From NCBI RefSeq assembly GCF_007679035.1, contig NZ_VEFR01000001.1, forward strand, positions 1,011,925-1,075,924: DNA of 64,000 bases, in the 5' to 3' direction. The stretch is from Agrococcus jejuensis. GTDB taxonomy: Bacteria; Actinomycetota; Actinomycetes; Actinomycetales; Microbacteriaceae. Below the pieces are notes generated by a model. It was not told where the DNA came from. It was given only the letters and a program-made list of their open reading frames with translations, and ran no database searches. The translations under genes and the position numbers were made by a program. Positions 52,036-59,814 of this stretch are shown one piece after another (position 1 is the stretch's first letter; each line of letters begins with the position of its first letter).

Positions 52036-53610
52036 TCAGCGCTCAGCCTCGGCGATGGCGATCGCAGCCGTCGACGGGCGCCCGTCGCGGCCGCGCACGA
52101 GGCGCCACCACGTGAGGAACGCGGCAGCCGCGATGAGCAGCGCGCCCGCACCCGCAGTCCACACGACGCCGGCATCGAACGCGTGGCGAGCGGCCTCGGC
52201 CAGCGCGGCACCCGCCTCGCCGCCGACGGCGTCGGCGACGTGGATGCCGCCGCTCAGCGTCTCCTCGGCGCGGGCCGCATCCGCGGCGCCGATGCTGGCG
52301 GGCACGACGAGCGTGGCCTGGTAGACGGCCGTGAGGATGCCTCCGAGCACCGCGGTGCCGAGGACCGCACCGAGCTCGTAGGCCGTCTCGGACACGCCGG
52401 CGGCCGCGCCCGCCTTGTCGACGGGCGCGCTCGCGAGCACGAGGTCGTTCGACAGCGTCTCCGCCGCGCCGATGCCGGCCCCGAGCAGCGCGAACGCGGC
52501 GGCGATCGCCGCGACCGAGATGTCGGCGCCCAGCACCGCGACCGTCACGTACGCGATCGTCGAGGCGACGAGCGCCCCCACCATGACGACCTCCTGGCGG
52601 ATGCGTCGCACGAGCCGCACCGAGCCGAGGCCCGCGAGGATCATGGCGGCCGTGCCCGGCAGCAGCACGAGGGCCGCCTCGAGCGTCGACATGCCCACGA
52701 CGAGCTGCAGGTGCTGCGTGAGGAAGAAGAGGAAGCCGACGAGCGCCACGACCGACAGCAGGTTGACGAGCACGCCGGTCGAGAACGCGCGGTCGCGCAG
52801 CAGCGCGAGGTCGAGCATGGGGTGCTCGGCGCGGTCCATGCGGCGCACGAAGAGCACGCCCGACGCGGCGGCGAGCGCCACGAGGCCGATGGCGACGACG
52901 TCGATGCCGTCGGTCGCGAGGTGCTTGATGGCGGCGGCGAACGGTGCCAGCGTCAGCATCGCGAGCACGATGCCGATGAGGTCGACGCGCGGGGCCGCAG
53001 CGTCGCGGCTCTCGCGCACGAGCAGCGGCACGAGCACGAGCAGCGGCAGCAGCAGCGGGATCGCGAGCAGGAAGATGCTGCCCCACCAGAAGTGCGCGAG
53101 CAGCAGGCCGCCGACCGACGGGCCGACCGCGGAGCCGACCGAGAAGCCGGTCGCCCAGATCGCGATGGCGAGGCGGCGCTGCACCCGGTCGAGGAAGAGG
53201 CTGCGCAGGAGCGACATCGTCGAGGGCATGAGCGTGGCACCGAAGAGGCCCTGCAGCGCACGGCCCGCGATGAGCCACTCCGCGGTCGGCGCGAAGGCGC
53301 ACAGCACCGACACGACGCCGAAGCCGACGGCACCGATCATGAGCAGCCGGCGGCGGCCGAAGCGGTCGCCGAGCACGCCCATCGGCACGAGCAGACCCGC
53401 GAGCACGAGCGGGTACACGTCGACCATCCAGAGCTGCTGCGCGCCGGTGGGCTCGAGGGCTCCGGCGATCTGCGGCAGGGCGAAGGCGAGCACGGTGTTG
53501 TCGATCGCGACGAGGAGCACGGGCAGCATGAGCACGGCGAGCGCGATCCACTCGCGCGCTCCGGCGCGCGAGGCCCCCGTGTTCGAGGCATGGGTCTGGA
53601 TCGTGGACAT
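52036..53610 (-). CDS. MFS drug efflux transporter, DHA2 (14-helix) type
   Basis: A 524-residue exporter with about 14 membrane segments. DHA2 motifs are present: LVAIDNTVLAFALPQI (about residues 37-52), GVLGDRFGRRRLL near 78-90, and GRALQGLFGATLMPS near 111-125. Relatives pump quaternary ammonium compounds, dyes or antibiotics. ATG 53610 is favoured because TACAGT lies 7 nt upstream; a GTG at 53619 is in frame but falls in the operator. It is divergently transcribed from its probable TetR repressor. Confidence 0.92.
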   Translation of the reverse strand: MSTIQTHASNTGASRAGAREWIALAVLMLPVLLVAIDNTVLAFALPQIAGALEPTGAQQLWMVDVYPLVLAGLLVPMGVLGDRFGRRRLLMIGAVGFGVVSVLCAFAPTAEWLIAGRALQGLFGATLMPSTMSLLRSLFLDRVQRRLAIAIWATGFSVGSAVGPSVGGLLLAHFWWGSIFLLAIPLLLPLLVLVPLLVRESRDAAAPRVDLIGIVLAMLTLAPFAAAIKHLATDGIDVVAIGLVALAAASGVLFVRRMDRAEHPMLDLALLRDRAFSTGVLVNLLSVVALVGFLFFLTQHLQLVVGMSTLEAALVLLPGTAAMILAGLGSVRLVRRIRQEVVMVGALVASTIAYVTVAVLGADISVAAIAAAFALLGAGIGAAETLSNDLVLASAPVDKAGAAAGVSETAYELGAVLGTAVLGGILTAVYQATLVVPASIGAADAARAEETLSGGIHVADAVGGEAGAALAEAARHAFDAGVVWTAGAGALLIAAAAFLTWWRLVRGRDGRPSTAAIAIAEAER

Positions 53611-53617
53611 GGCATTC

Positions 53618-53641
53618 ACTGTACCGTCTGGACGGTACAGT
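53618..53641. promoter_or_regulatory. TetR-type operator over divergent promoters
   Basis: A perfect palindrome with 11-bp arms, ACTGTACCGTC (53618-53628) and GACGGTACAGT (53631-53641), has TG at its centre. Its left end is the TACAGT -10 box of the MFS gene (minus strand), 7 nt from ATG 53610; TTGCCG at 53642-53647 (minus) may be the -35. Occupancy would block the exporter and reach the regulator's own promoter. Confidence 0.85.
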
Positions 53642-53649
53642 CGGCAACG

Positions 53650-53655
53650 TATGCT
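53650..53655 (+). promoter_or_regulatory. -10 box (TATGCT) of the second TetR gene
   Basis: TATGCT ends 6 nt before the ATG at 53662. GGAGG follows it but stands only about one base from the start codon, too near to serve as a normal ribosome site, so the transcript is likely leaderless. Confidence 0.5.
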
Positions 53656-53661
53656 GGAGGC

Positions 53662-54201
53662 ATGCCCGAGCGACCCACCGCCCGCGAAGCGATCCTCGAC
53701 GCCTTCGTGGAGGTGGTGGTCGAGCAGGGCGAGCGCGCTGCCACGTTGCAGGCCGTCGCCGAGCACGCGGGCGTCTCGAAGGGCGGCCTGCTCTACCACT
53801 TCGGCTCGCGTGAGGCGCTCGTCGAGGGACTCGCGGAGCGGCTGGACGCGTTGGGCGCCGAGGATGCGGAGGCGTTGCGCGGCGAGGCGGATCCCGTCGC
53901 CCGCTTCATCCGCGGCTCGATCGTGCGCGAGACGGCGATCGACCGCGCGTTCGTCGCAGCGTTCCGCCTCATCCAGTCGGAGCAGCATCCGTCGCTGCGT
54001 CAGGCGCTGCAGCGCGTGGACGACGGCTACCGCGGCGTCCTCGCCGACGCGATCGGCGACGACCTCGCGCCCGTCGTCGCGCTCATGAGCGATGGCATCT
54101 ACCTGCGCTCGGGCCTCGACCCCGCGTGGGCACCGAGCGCCGACGACGTCGAGCGCATCATCGCGGCCGTCGACGACATCGTGCGCCGCGCCCGCGACTG
54201 A
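53662..54201 (+). CDS. TetR family transcriptional regulator
   Basis: A 179-residue regulator. The helix-turn-helix is LQAVAEHAGVSKGGLLYHFGSREALV (about residues 29-54), and a TetR C-terminal helical domain follows. The GGLLYHF recognition helix differs from that of the other TetR here (SPTTVFAHF), in line with their different operators. It is divergent from the DHA2 exporter and most likely represses it. Confidence 0.92.
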   Translation: MPERPTAREAILDAFVEVVVEQGERAATLQAVAEHAGVSKGGLLYHFGSREALVEGLAERLDALGAEDAEALRGEADPVARFIRGSIVRETAIDRAFVAAFRLIQSEQHPSLRQALQRVDDGYRGVLADAIGDDLAPVVALMSDGIYLRSGLDPAWAPSADDVERIIAAVDDIVRRARD

Positions 54202-54225
54202 CGCGACCCGACCGTCGTCGAGACG

Positions 54226-54933
54226 TCAGGCGCGCTCGGCGATGATCGCGGCGAGCTCCGCGGGCTTCGACCACATGGGCCAGTGGCCCGTCGGCAGGTC
54301 GACGAACGTCAGCGCACGCTGCTCGCCCAGCCCGCCGAGGAACGGCGCACCCTGCTGGGCGTACGAACGGTAGTCCTCGCTCGAGAACGCCGTCGCGACG
54401 AGCGTCTGCGGCACGTCGAGACGGCGCTCGTCGCGCAGCTCGGCGGGCGTGCGCAGGATGGCCGCGGGCTCGAGCACGGCGCGCTCGCGGAACGTCGCGA
54501 GCTGCTCGTCGGTGAGGTCGCGCATCGAGCCGCCCTCGAGCTCCTCGTCCCACGCCGCATCGAGCGGGAAGCCCGGATCGTCGACGTCGGCGTTCATCGC
54601 GTAGCCGTCGGCGACGGGGCTCGTGTCGACCCAGACGACATGGCGCACGGCATCCGGAGCGCGATCGACGGCGATCGTCGCCGCACCCGCCGAGCCCGAG
54701 TGCGACACGAGCACGGCCGGGCCGTCGCCGATCGCCGCCAGGATCGCCTCCACGTGGCTCTCGAGCGTCACCGACGCCACGTCGGCGCCCGGCTCGAGCC
54801 CTGGCAGCGTGAGCGCCGCGACGTCGTGGCCGGCGGCGCGCAGCCGCTCGGCGACGTCGTCCCACGCCCATGCCCCGAGCCAGAAGCCCGGGACGAGCAC
54901 GATGCGAGCCTGATCCGTCTGCGTCGAGGTCAT
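54226..54933 (-). CDS. Alpha/beta hydrolase
   Basis: A 235-residue alpha/beta hydrolase-fold protein. IVLVPGFWLGAWAWDDV near 11-27 forms the oxyanion region; the nucleophile lies in SHSGSAG near 77-83 (Ser in a HSG elbow); an acid follows in the middle and the catalytic His in LPTGHWPMW near 219. The plan is like salicylate-type or haloalkane-like esterases. The substrate is unknown. TAGCGT lies 7 nt before the ATG, so the gene has its own promoter, between serA and the tetR gene. Confidence 0.88.
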   Translation of the reverse strand: MTSTQTDQARIVLVPGFWLGAWAWDDVAERLRAAGHDVAALTLPGLEPGADVASVTLESHVEAILAAIGDGPAVLVSHSGSAGAATIAVDRAPDAVRHVVWVDTSPVADGYAMNADVDDPGFPLDAAWDEELEGGSMRDLTDEQLATFRERAVLEPAAILRTPAELRDERRLDVPQTLVATAFSSEDYRSYAQQGAPFLGGLGEQRALTFVDLPTGHWPMWSKPAELAAIIAERA

Positions 54934-54940
54934 GTACGAG

Positions 54941-54946
54941 ACGCTA
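54941..54946 (-). promoter_or_regulatory. -10 box (TAGCGT) of the hydrolase gene
   Basis: On the minus strand TAGCGT ends 7 nt before the ATG at 54933. The same box and spacing serve the aldo/keto reductase gene at 26547. Confidence 0.55.
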
Positions 54947-54983
54947 GCCGCGACCTCCGACACCGCGCCAGGCGCGGCGAGCG

Positions 54984-56579
54984 TCAGAGCTCGACGATGT
55001 CGATCTCGCGGATCGAGTCGGCCTGGATGGCCTCGCCGATCTCCGCGAGCAGCGCCTCGGGCGCGGCCTGGTCGATCGTGAGGATCGACAGCGCCTTGCC
55101 GCCGGCGTTCGTGCGTGCGATCTGCATCCCGGCGATGTTGATGTCGGCCTCGCCGAGCGCACGACCGTAGATCGCGACGATGCCGGGTCGGTCCTCGTAC
55201 GTCATGACGACGTGGTGCGACGCGAACGGCACCTCGACGTCGTGGCCGTTGATCGCCACGATCTTCGCGACCTGCTTCGGGCCCGTGAGCGTGCCCGTGA
55301 CCGACACGCGCTGGCCGTCGCTCGTCGCCGCGATCACCGAGACCGTGTTGCGGTACTCGTCGCTGCGCTCGTCGACCGTGAGCTCGCTCGTCACGCCGCG
55401 CTCCTGCGCGATGACGGGCGCGTTCACGAACGTGACGCCCTGCTCGCTCACGATGCGCGAGAAGAAGCCCTTCAGCGCACCGAGGCGCAGCACCTTCACG
55501 TCGTACTGCGCGAGGTCGCCGTGCACCTCGACGTCGACCGACTCCACGGGGCCGGCCGCGAGGCCCGCAGCGAACTGGCCGAGCTGCTCGGCCAGGCCGA
55601 TGCCGGGGCGCACGTACGGGTCGATGATGCCGCCCGCGACGTTGACGGCGTCGGGCACGAGGTCGCCGGCGAGCGCGAGGCGCACCGACTTCGCCACGGC
55701 GACGCCCGCCTTCTCCTGCGCCTCGTCGGTCGAGGCGCCCAGGTGCGGCGTGACCTGGATGGTCGGCAGCGACGTGAGCGCGTCGTCCTTCGGCGGCTCC
55801 GACACGAAGACGTCGAGGCCGGCGCCGGCGATGCGGCCCTCGCGCAGGGCATCCGCCAGGGCAGCCTCGTCGACGATGCCGCCGCGGCTCGCGTTGACGA
55901 TGCGCAGCGTGGGCTTGGCGAGCGCGAGCTGCGGCGCGGCGATGAGGCCCGTGGTCTCGGGCGTGCGCGGGATGTGGATCGTGATGAAGTCCGACTCGGC
56001 CATGAGCTCGTCGAGCGTGCGCAGCTCGACGCCCAGCTGCGCGGCGCGCGCGGGGCTCACGTACGGATCGAAGGCGACCAGCTTGACGCCGAAGCCGGCG
56101 AGGCGCTCGGCCACGAGCACGCCGATGCGGCCCAGGCCGACGATGCCGATCGTCTTCTCGTAGAGCTCGACGCCGGTGAACTGGCTGCGCTTCCACTCCC
56201 CCGCCTTCAGCGAGGCGTGCGCCTCGGGCAGGTGGCGGGCGAGGCCGAGGATGTGCGCGATCGCGAGCTCGGCGGCCGAGATGATGTTCGACGTCGGCGC
56301 GTTCACGACCATGACGCCGGCCTTCGTCGAGGCGGGCACGTCGACGTTGTCGAGGCCCACGCCGGCGCGGGCGACGACCTGCAGGCGCGGCGCGGCGGCC
56401 AGCGCCTCCGCATCCACCTGCGTCGCCGAGCGCACGAGCAGCGCGTTCGCGTCGGCGAGGGCCGACAGCAGCGCAGGACGGTCGGTGCCGTCGACGTGAC
56501 GGACCTCGAAGTCGGGGCCGAGGGCGTCGATGGTGGCGCTCGAGAGCGTCTCGGCGATCAGGACGACGGGCTTGGACAC
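54984..56579 (-). CDS. serA: D-3-phosphoglycerate dehydrogenase
   Basis: The first enzyme of serine biosynthesis, NAD-dependent, 531 residues. This is the long type with an intervening allosteric-substrate-binding domain and a C-terminal ACT domain, as in Mycobacterium. Motifs: GIVGLGRIGVLVAERL (NAD site, about residues 147-162), NASRGGIVDEAALADAL near 226, catalytic Arg/Glu/His with TPHLGASTDEAQ near 276, and the ACT domain from about 460 (DRPGIVAIYGRALGEADINIAGMQ). GTG start behind GAGGAG. It may be inhibited by serine, as long SerA enzymes are. Confidence 0.97.
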   Translation of the reverse strand: MSKPVVLIAETLSSATIDALGPDFEVRHVDGTDRPALLSALADANALLVRSATQVDAEALAAAPRLQVVARAGVGLDNVDVPASTKAGVMVVNAPTSNIISAAELAIAHILGLARHLPEAHASLKAGEWKRSQFTGVELYEKTIGIVGLGRIGVLVAERLAGFGVKLVAFDPYVSPARAAQLGVELRTLDELMAESDFITIHIPRTPETTGLIAAPQLALAKPTLRIVNASRGGIVDEAALADALREGRIAGAGLDVFVSEPPKDDALTSLPTIQVTPHLGASTDEAQEKAGVAVAKSVRLALAGDLVPDAVNVAGGIIDPYVRPGIGLAEQLGQFAAGLAAGPVESVDVEVHGDLAQYDVKVLRLGALKGFFSRIVSEQGVTFVNAPVIAQERGVTSELTVDERSDEYRNTVSVIAATSDGQRVSVTGTLTGPKQVAKIVAINGHDVEVPFASHHVVMTYEDRPGIVAIYGRALGEADINIAGMQIARTNAGGKALSILTIDQAAPEALLAEIGEAIQADSIREIDIVEL

Positions 56580-56702
56580 GCGGATGCTCCTCGATTGCGT
56601 GGCGGGGGCTCGGCACGTCGCGGTGCCTCGACGAGCCTACCGAGCATCCGCGGCCCGCCGGGGCATGGCGGACTCGCAGCGTCATGCGGAAGGCTCGGCG
56701 CC

Positions 56703-57197
56703 ATGATCATCGTCACGACGAACGACCTCCCCGGCTTCCGCGTGCTCGCGGTGCACGGCGAGGTCATGGGCCTCACGGTGCGCAGCCGCGACGCCGCCAC
56801 GAACTGGGTCGCCGGATGGCGTGCGATCGGTGGCGGCGAGATCCCCGAGTTCACGCAGATGCTCGTGGAGTCGCGCATGCAGGTCATGGGCCGCATGGTC
56901 GAGGAGGCGCAGCGCCGCGGCGCGAACGCCATCCTCGCGATGCGCTTCGACGCCAACGAGATCGCAAGCGCGTGGACCGAGATCTGCGCGTACGGCACGG
57001 CCGTGACGGTGGAGCCGATCGCCGACGGCCCGGGTTCGACGGCGCAGTCGCAGCAGCTGTCGGCCCAGCCCGTGCCGCAGCTGCAGCCGCAGGCGCCCGC
57101 GCAGGGCTACGGCGCCCCGCAGATGGTGCCGCCCGTGCAGGGCCAGGTGCCGTGGCCGCCGCCCGGCGCTCCCGGGGCGCCGATGCCGCCGCGCTGA
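56703..57197 (+). CDS. YbjQ family protein with Pro/Gln-rich tail
   Basis: A 164-residue protein. Residues 1-103 match the YbjQ/UPF0145 family (often called heavy-metal-binding domain): MIIVTTNDLPGFRVLAVHGEVMG at the start, EEAQRRGANAILAMRFD near 68-84, and CAYGTAVTVEPI near 95. The last ~60 residues are Pro, Gln and Gly-rich and presumably disordered. Members form pentamers in known structures; the function is unproven. Confidence 0.85.
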   Translation: MIIVTTNDLPGFRVLAVHGEVMGLTVRSRDAATNWVAGWRAIGGGEIPEFTQMLVESRMQVMGRMVEEAQRRGANAILAMRFDANEIASAWTEICAYGTAVTVEPIADGPGSTAQSQQLSAQPVPQLQPQAPAQGYGAPQMVPPVQGQVPWPPPGAPGAPMPPR

Positions 57198-57245
57198 CGC
57201 CTCCGCTGGTCGGGGCGTCCTCCCGTGTGCGGGAGGATGGAGGCG

Positions 57246-57641
57246 ATGGATGCCTTCGAAGTCGCGCAGTGGGTGCTGCGGATCGTGCTCGCCGTCGTCT
57301 TCGTCGCCATGGGCGCGCTGCACTTCGTGCCGAAGGTCGCGCGCGGCATGGGCGCGATGATCCCTCCCGGCATCAAGGGCACCGGCATCCGGTCGGCGCG
57401 ATCGCTCGTCATCATCTCGGGCGTCGCCGAGATCCTCGGCGGCATCGGGCTGCTCGCGCCATGGATGCCCGTGCGGTTCGCCGCCGCCATCGGCCTCATC
57501 GCGCTGCTCGTCGCGGTCTTCCCCGCCAACGCCTACGCCGCGCGCCACCCGGATCGCTTCGGCCCGATGGCCGTGCCGCTCGTGCCCCGCGCCATCGGCC
57601 AGGTCGTGCTGGCCGCGCTCGTGCTGGTCGCCGCGATCTGA
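57246..57641 (+). CDS. DoxX family membrane protein
   Basis: A 131-residue protein with four helices: about residues 8-25, 48-67 (VIISGVAEILGGIGLLAPW), 71-90 and 110-130. The ISGVAEILGGIGLL element is typical of the DoxX group. ATG 57246 is chosen because GGGAGG lies 9 nt upstream; an in-frame ATG at 57237 would leave no room for a ribosome site. It is a second DoxX-like gene here, distinct from 24648-25028. Confidence 0.82.
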   Translation: MDAFEVAQWVLRIVLAVVFVAMGALHFVPKVARGMGAMIPPGIKGTGIRSARSLVIISGVAEILGGIGLLAPWMPVRFAAAIGLIALLVAVFPANAYAARHPDRFGPMAVPLVPRAIGQVVLAALVLVAAI

Positions 57642-57758
57642 CGCCCGTGCGCGTCCGCCCGGCGAGTGGATCCGACGCTGTCGCATTGGTCACGAGCCGA
57701 CCCGCGGAGCATCCTCTCTCCGTGTCGGAGGAGATCGTCAGGCTCGATCGGTAGGCGT

Positions 57759-57776
57759 CGCCCTCAGGCGAGGGCG
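57759..57776. terminator. Short hairpin between convergent genes
   Basis: CGCCCTC (57759-57765) pairs with GAGGGCG (57770-57776) around AGGC. It lies between the DoxX gene and the convergent membrane protein gene. It is much weaker than the other intergenic hairpins, and termination is only a suggestion. Confidence 0.35.
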
Positions 57777-57802
57777 TCGGCGATCACGGGCACGCCCCGC
57801 GT

Positions 57803-58279
57803 CTAGGCGAACGCGGCGATCGCCGCCTGGCGCGCGAGCTCCTCGCAGAGCAGGCTCAGCTGCGCGCCCACGCCGAAGCCGAGCAGCAGGATGCCCGCGC
57901 GGGCGGCGATCCGACGGCCGCGGGCGACGGCCGACGCTGCCGCGAAGGCCACGGCCGGCGCGGCGACGTTCGCGATCAGGATCGCCCACGGCACGGCGTC
58001 GGCGATGCCGGCCGCTGCGTAGACCTCCGGCAGCGCGACGAGGTTCGAGACGGCCGCGTAGAGCTGGTAGCCGAACAGCACCACGAAGACGAGCGTCACG
58101 ATCACGACGTCGCTGCGACGCTCGACGCGCTCCGTGGGCTCGTCGTCCTCCACGCGCTCGTCGGCGGTCGTCGGCTCGTCGGCCGCGTCGACATCCGCGT
58201 CGGACGCGTCGGCGACGGGCGACTCGGGCTCCACGGCCCGGCTCTCCTCGGGCTCGTTCGTCTCGGCGCGGTCGGTCAT
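57803..58279 (-). CDS. Hypothetical membrane protein with acidic N-terminus
   Basis: A 158-residue protein that I cannot assign. Residues 1-55 are very acidic (many Asp, Glu and Ala); about 58-80, 92-115 and 122-145 are hydrophobic helices. Its ATG overlaps the stop of the upstream gene in an ATGA, and both encode small membrane proteins with acidic N-terminal tails, so they probably act together. Confidence 0.72.
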   Translation of the reverse strand: MTDRAETNEPEESRAVEPESPVADASDADVDAADEPTTADERVEDDEPTERVERRSDVVIVTLVFVVLFGYQLYAAVSNLVALPEVYAAAGIADAVPWAILIANVAAPAVAFAAASAVARGRRIAARAGILLLGFGVGAQLSLLCEELARQAAIAAFA

Positions 58280-58692
58280 GCGAGCACCCCCACGAGCAGC
58301 GGCCAGGGCGCGGTCACGACGACGCCGGCGATCCACCACGGCACCGGCTGCGCCGCGAGGCGACGGGCGGCGAGCCACCAGCCGATGGGCGCGAGCACGG
58401 CGAGCAGCTCGCCGAGCTGGTACATGGCGAGGCCGAGGATCGTCTGCTGCTGCGCGGGATTGGCGAGCATCACGACGACCCAGCCGACCGCCGAGGCCAC
58501 GGCGATGAGCAGGAAGAGCACGCCAGCGATGGCACGCGTCCGCTGCGCGGGATCGACGGCGACGGCGACGGATGCAGGCCCGGCGGTCGTCGCGGCCGCG
58601 GTCGCTGCGGGCCCTTCGGGATCGCTCGTCACGAGCGTCTCGTCGTCGGCGTCACCCTCCCAGCTGAGGGCATCGCGGTCGTCGTCAGGCAC
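58276..58692 (-). CDS. Hypothetical membrane protein
   Basis: A 138-residue protein with an acidic, Ala/Thr-rich N-terminus (1-48) and three hydrophobic segments (about 54-76, 83-105 and 117-137). No family is recognised. GTG 58692 is supported by a TAGGGT box 6 nt upstream. It is the first gene of a two-gene unit. Confidence 0.72.
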   Translation of the reverse strand: MPDDDRDALSWEGDADDETLVTSDPEGPAATAAATTAGPASVAVAVDPAQRTRAIAGVLFLLIAVASAVGWVVVMLANPAQQQTILGLAMYQLGELLAVLAPIGWWLAARRLAAQPVPWWIAGVVVTAPWPLLVGVLA

Positions 58693-58698
58693 GCGGGA

Positions 58699-58704
58699 AC
58701 CCTA
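58699..58704 (-). promoter_or_regulatory. -10 box (TAGGGT) of the two-gene membrane protein unit
   Basis: On the minus strand TAGGGT ends 6 nt before the GTG at 58692, with no ribosome site, so a leaderless transcript starting with GTG is expected. Confidence 0.5.
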
Positions 58705-58731
58705 CCGCCCGGGCCTATGCCCGACCGCCGC

Positions 58732-59733
58732 TCAGCACTCGAGCAGCCGCACCCATCCGCCGTGCGCGTCGGCGAGCGCGAACGGCCGCTCGTCGACGGC
58801 GATGCAGAAGTCGGCGGCGCCCGGGCTCGCGTCGAGGGCGTCGAGCCGGGCGCGCACGTCGGGCAGCACGCCGAGGCCCTCGTTCGAGATCCACCTCGCG
58901 TCGCTGCCGCGCATCGTCTCGGCGAACGCCGCGCGTCCCTCGGCCGTCACGTAGGCGAGCACGGCGGTGTGGAACACGACGGTCGTCGCGGCGCGGTCGC
59001 GGGCCTCGTCGACGAGCGCCGTCGTGCCGTCGAGCAGGTCGCCCTCGCGCACGGTGGGCCCGTGCTCGCGCGCGATGGCGACGGCGGCGTGCAGCCGCTC
59101 GAGGCGCTCGCGGTGGGGCTCGCCGTCGCCGATCGGCCAGATCAGCGTCTCGAGCCAGCGCACGTCGTCGTCGCTCGCGGCGGCGAGCGGGTGGATGTCG
59201 AGGCCGGCCGACCAGGCGATCTCGGGCATGCGCGGCACGGGGCCGTCGAGGCGTGCCTCGAGTCGTGGCGCGGCCGGGTCGCCGAGCACGTGCTCCCCCG
59301 CCGCGGTCTCGTACGCGTACGACCAGCGGCTCGGCTGCAGGCACAGCCCCATGGATGCGCCGACCTCGACGATGGCGAGCGGCTGCGGCAACGACGCGAA
59401 CGCCGGCAGCAGCGTCGCGAGGCGGCGCGCCTCGTTCGTCTGCGTGCGCCGCGTGCGCACGCACGCCTCGATCGCATCCCACCGCTCGTGCACGATCGCC
59501 TGCGCCTCGCGCCATGGCAGGCGTGCGTCGACGCCCGCGAAGCGCATGGCCGAGAGCACGAGGTTCGGCTGCTGCTCGATGCGCGTCAGCGGCGCGAGCC
59601 GGGCGAGCAGGTCGACGTCGCCCGCGAGCCCACGGGCCCAGTCGGCGTAGCGCGGCGACCGCAGGTCGCCCTCGACCTCGGCGAAGCGCAGCCACCGCGT
59701 CGCGATGACCGCCTCGGCAGTCTCGTCCTCCAC
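58732..59733 (-). CDS. DUF2332 family protein
   Basis: A 333-residue cytosolic protein of the DUF2332 family. Typical parts are RFAEVEGDLRSPRYADWARGLA near 15-36, the ASMGLCLQPSRWSYAY segment near 128-143, a GLDIHPL motif near 177, and WISNEGLGVLPD near 282. The GxGxG-like VEVGASMGL strand suggests a Rossmann-like fold. Function unknown. GTG start at 59733, with TAGTCT 6 nt upstream. Confidence 0.85.
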   Translation of the reverse strand: MEDETAEAVIATRWLRFAEVEGDLRSPRYADWARGLAGDVDLLARLAPLTRIEQQPNLVLSAMRFAGVDARLPWREAQAIVHERWDAIEACVRTRRTQTNEARRLATLLPAFASLPQPLAIVEVGASMGLCLQPSRWSYAYETAAGEHVLGDPAAPRLEARLDGPVPRMPEIAWSAGLDIHPLAAASDDDVRWLETLIWPIGDGEPHRERLERLHAAVAIAREHGPTVREGDLLDGTTALVDEARDRAATTVVFHTAVLAYVTAEGRAAFAETMRGSDARWISNEGLGVLPDVRARLDALDASPGAADFCIAVDERPFALADAHGGWVRLLEC

Positions 59734-59739
59734 GCCTGC

Positions 59740-59745
59740 AGACTA
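59740..59745 (-). promoter_or_regulatory. -10 box (TAGTCT) of the DUF2332 gene
   Basis: On the minus strand TAGTCT ends 6 nt before the GTG at 59733. It touches the foot of the terminator hairpin of the upstream operon, so one transcript ends where the next begins. Confidence 0.5.
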
Positions 59746-59746
59746 T

Positions 59747-59792
59747 TGAGGTTTTCGGCCACTTTTGATGTCAAAGGTGGCCGAAAACCTCA
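59747..59792 (-). terminator. Hairpin terminator of the sugar operon
   Basis: Arms 59747-59768 and 59771-59792 pair over 22 bp with one G-T wobble and a TG loop. It follows the isomerase stop on the minus strand. It is AT-richer than its surroundings, with TTTT and AAAA inside the stem. Confidence 0.75.
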
Positions 59793-59814
59793 CATCTTTG
59801 GTCGGTGGAGGGAC

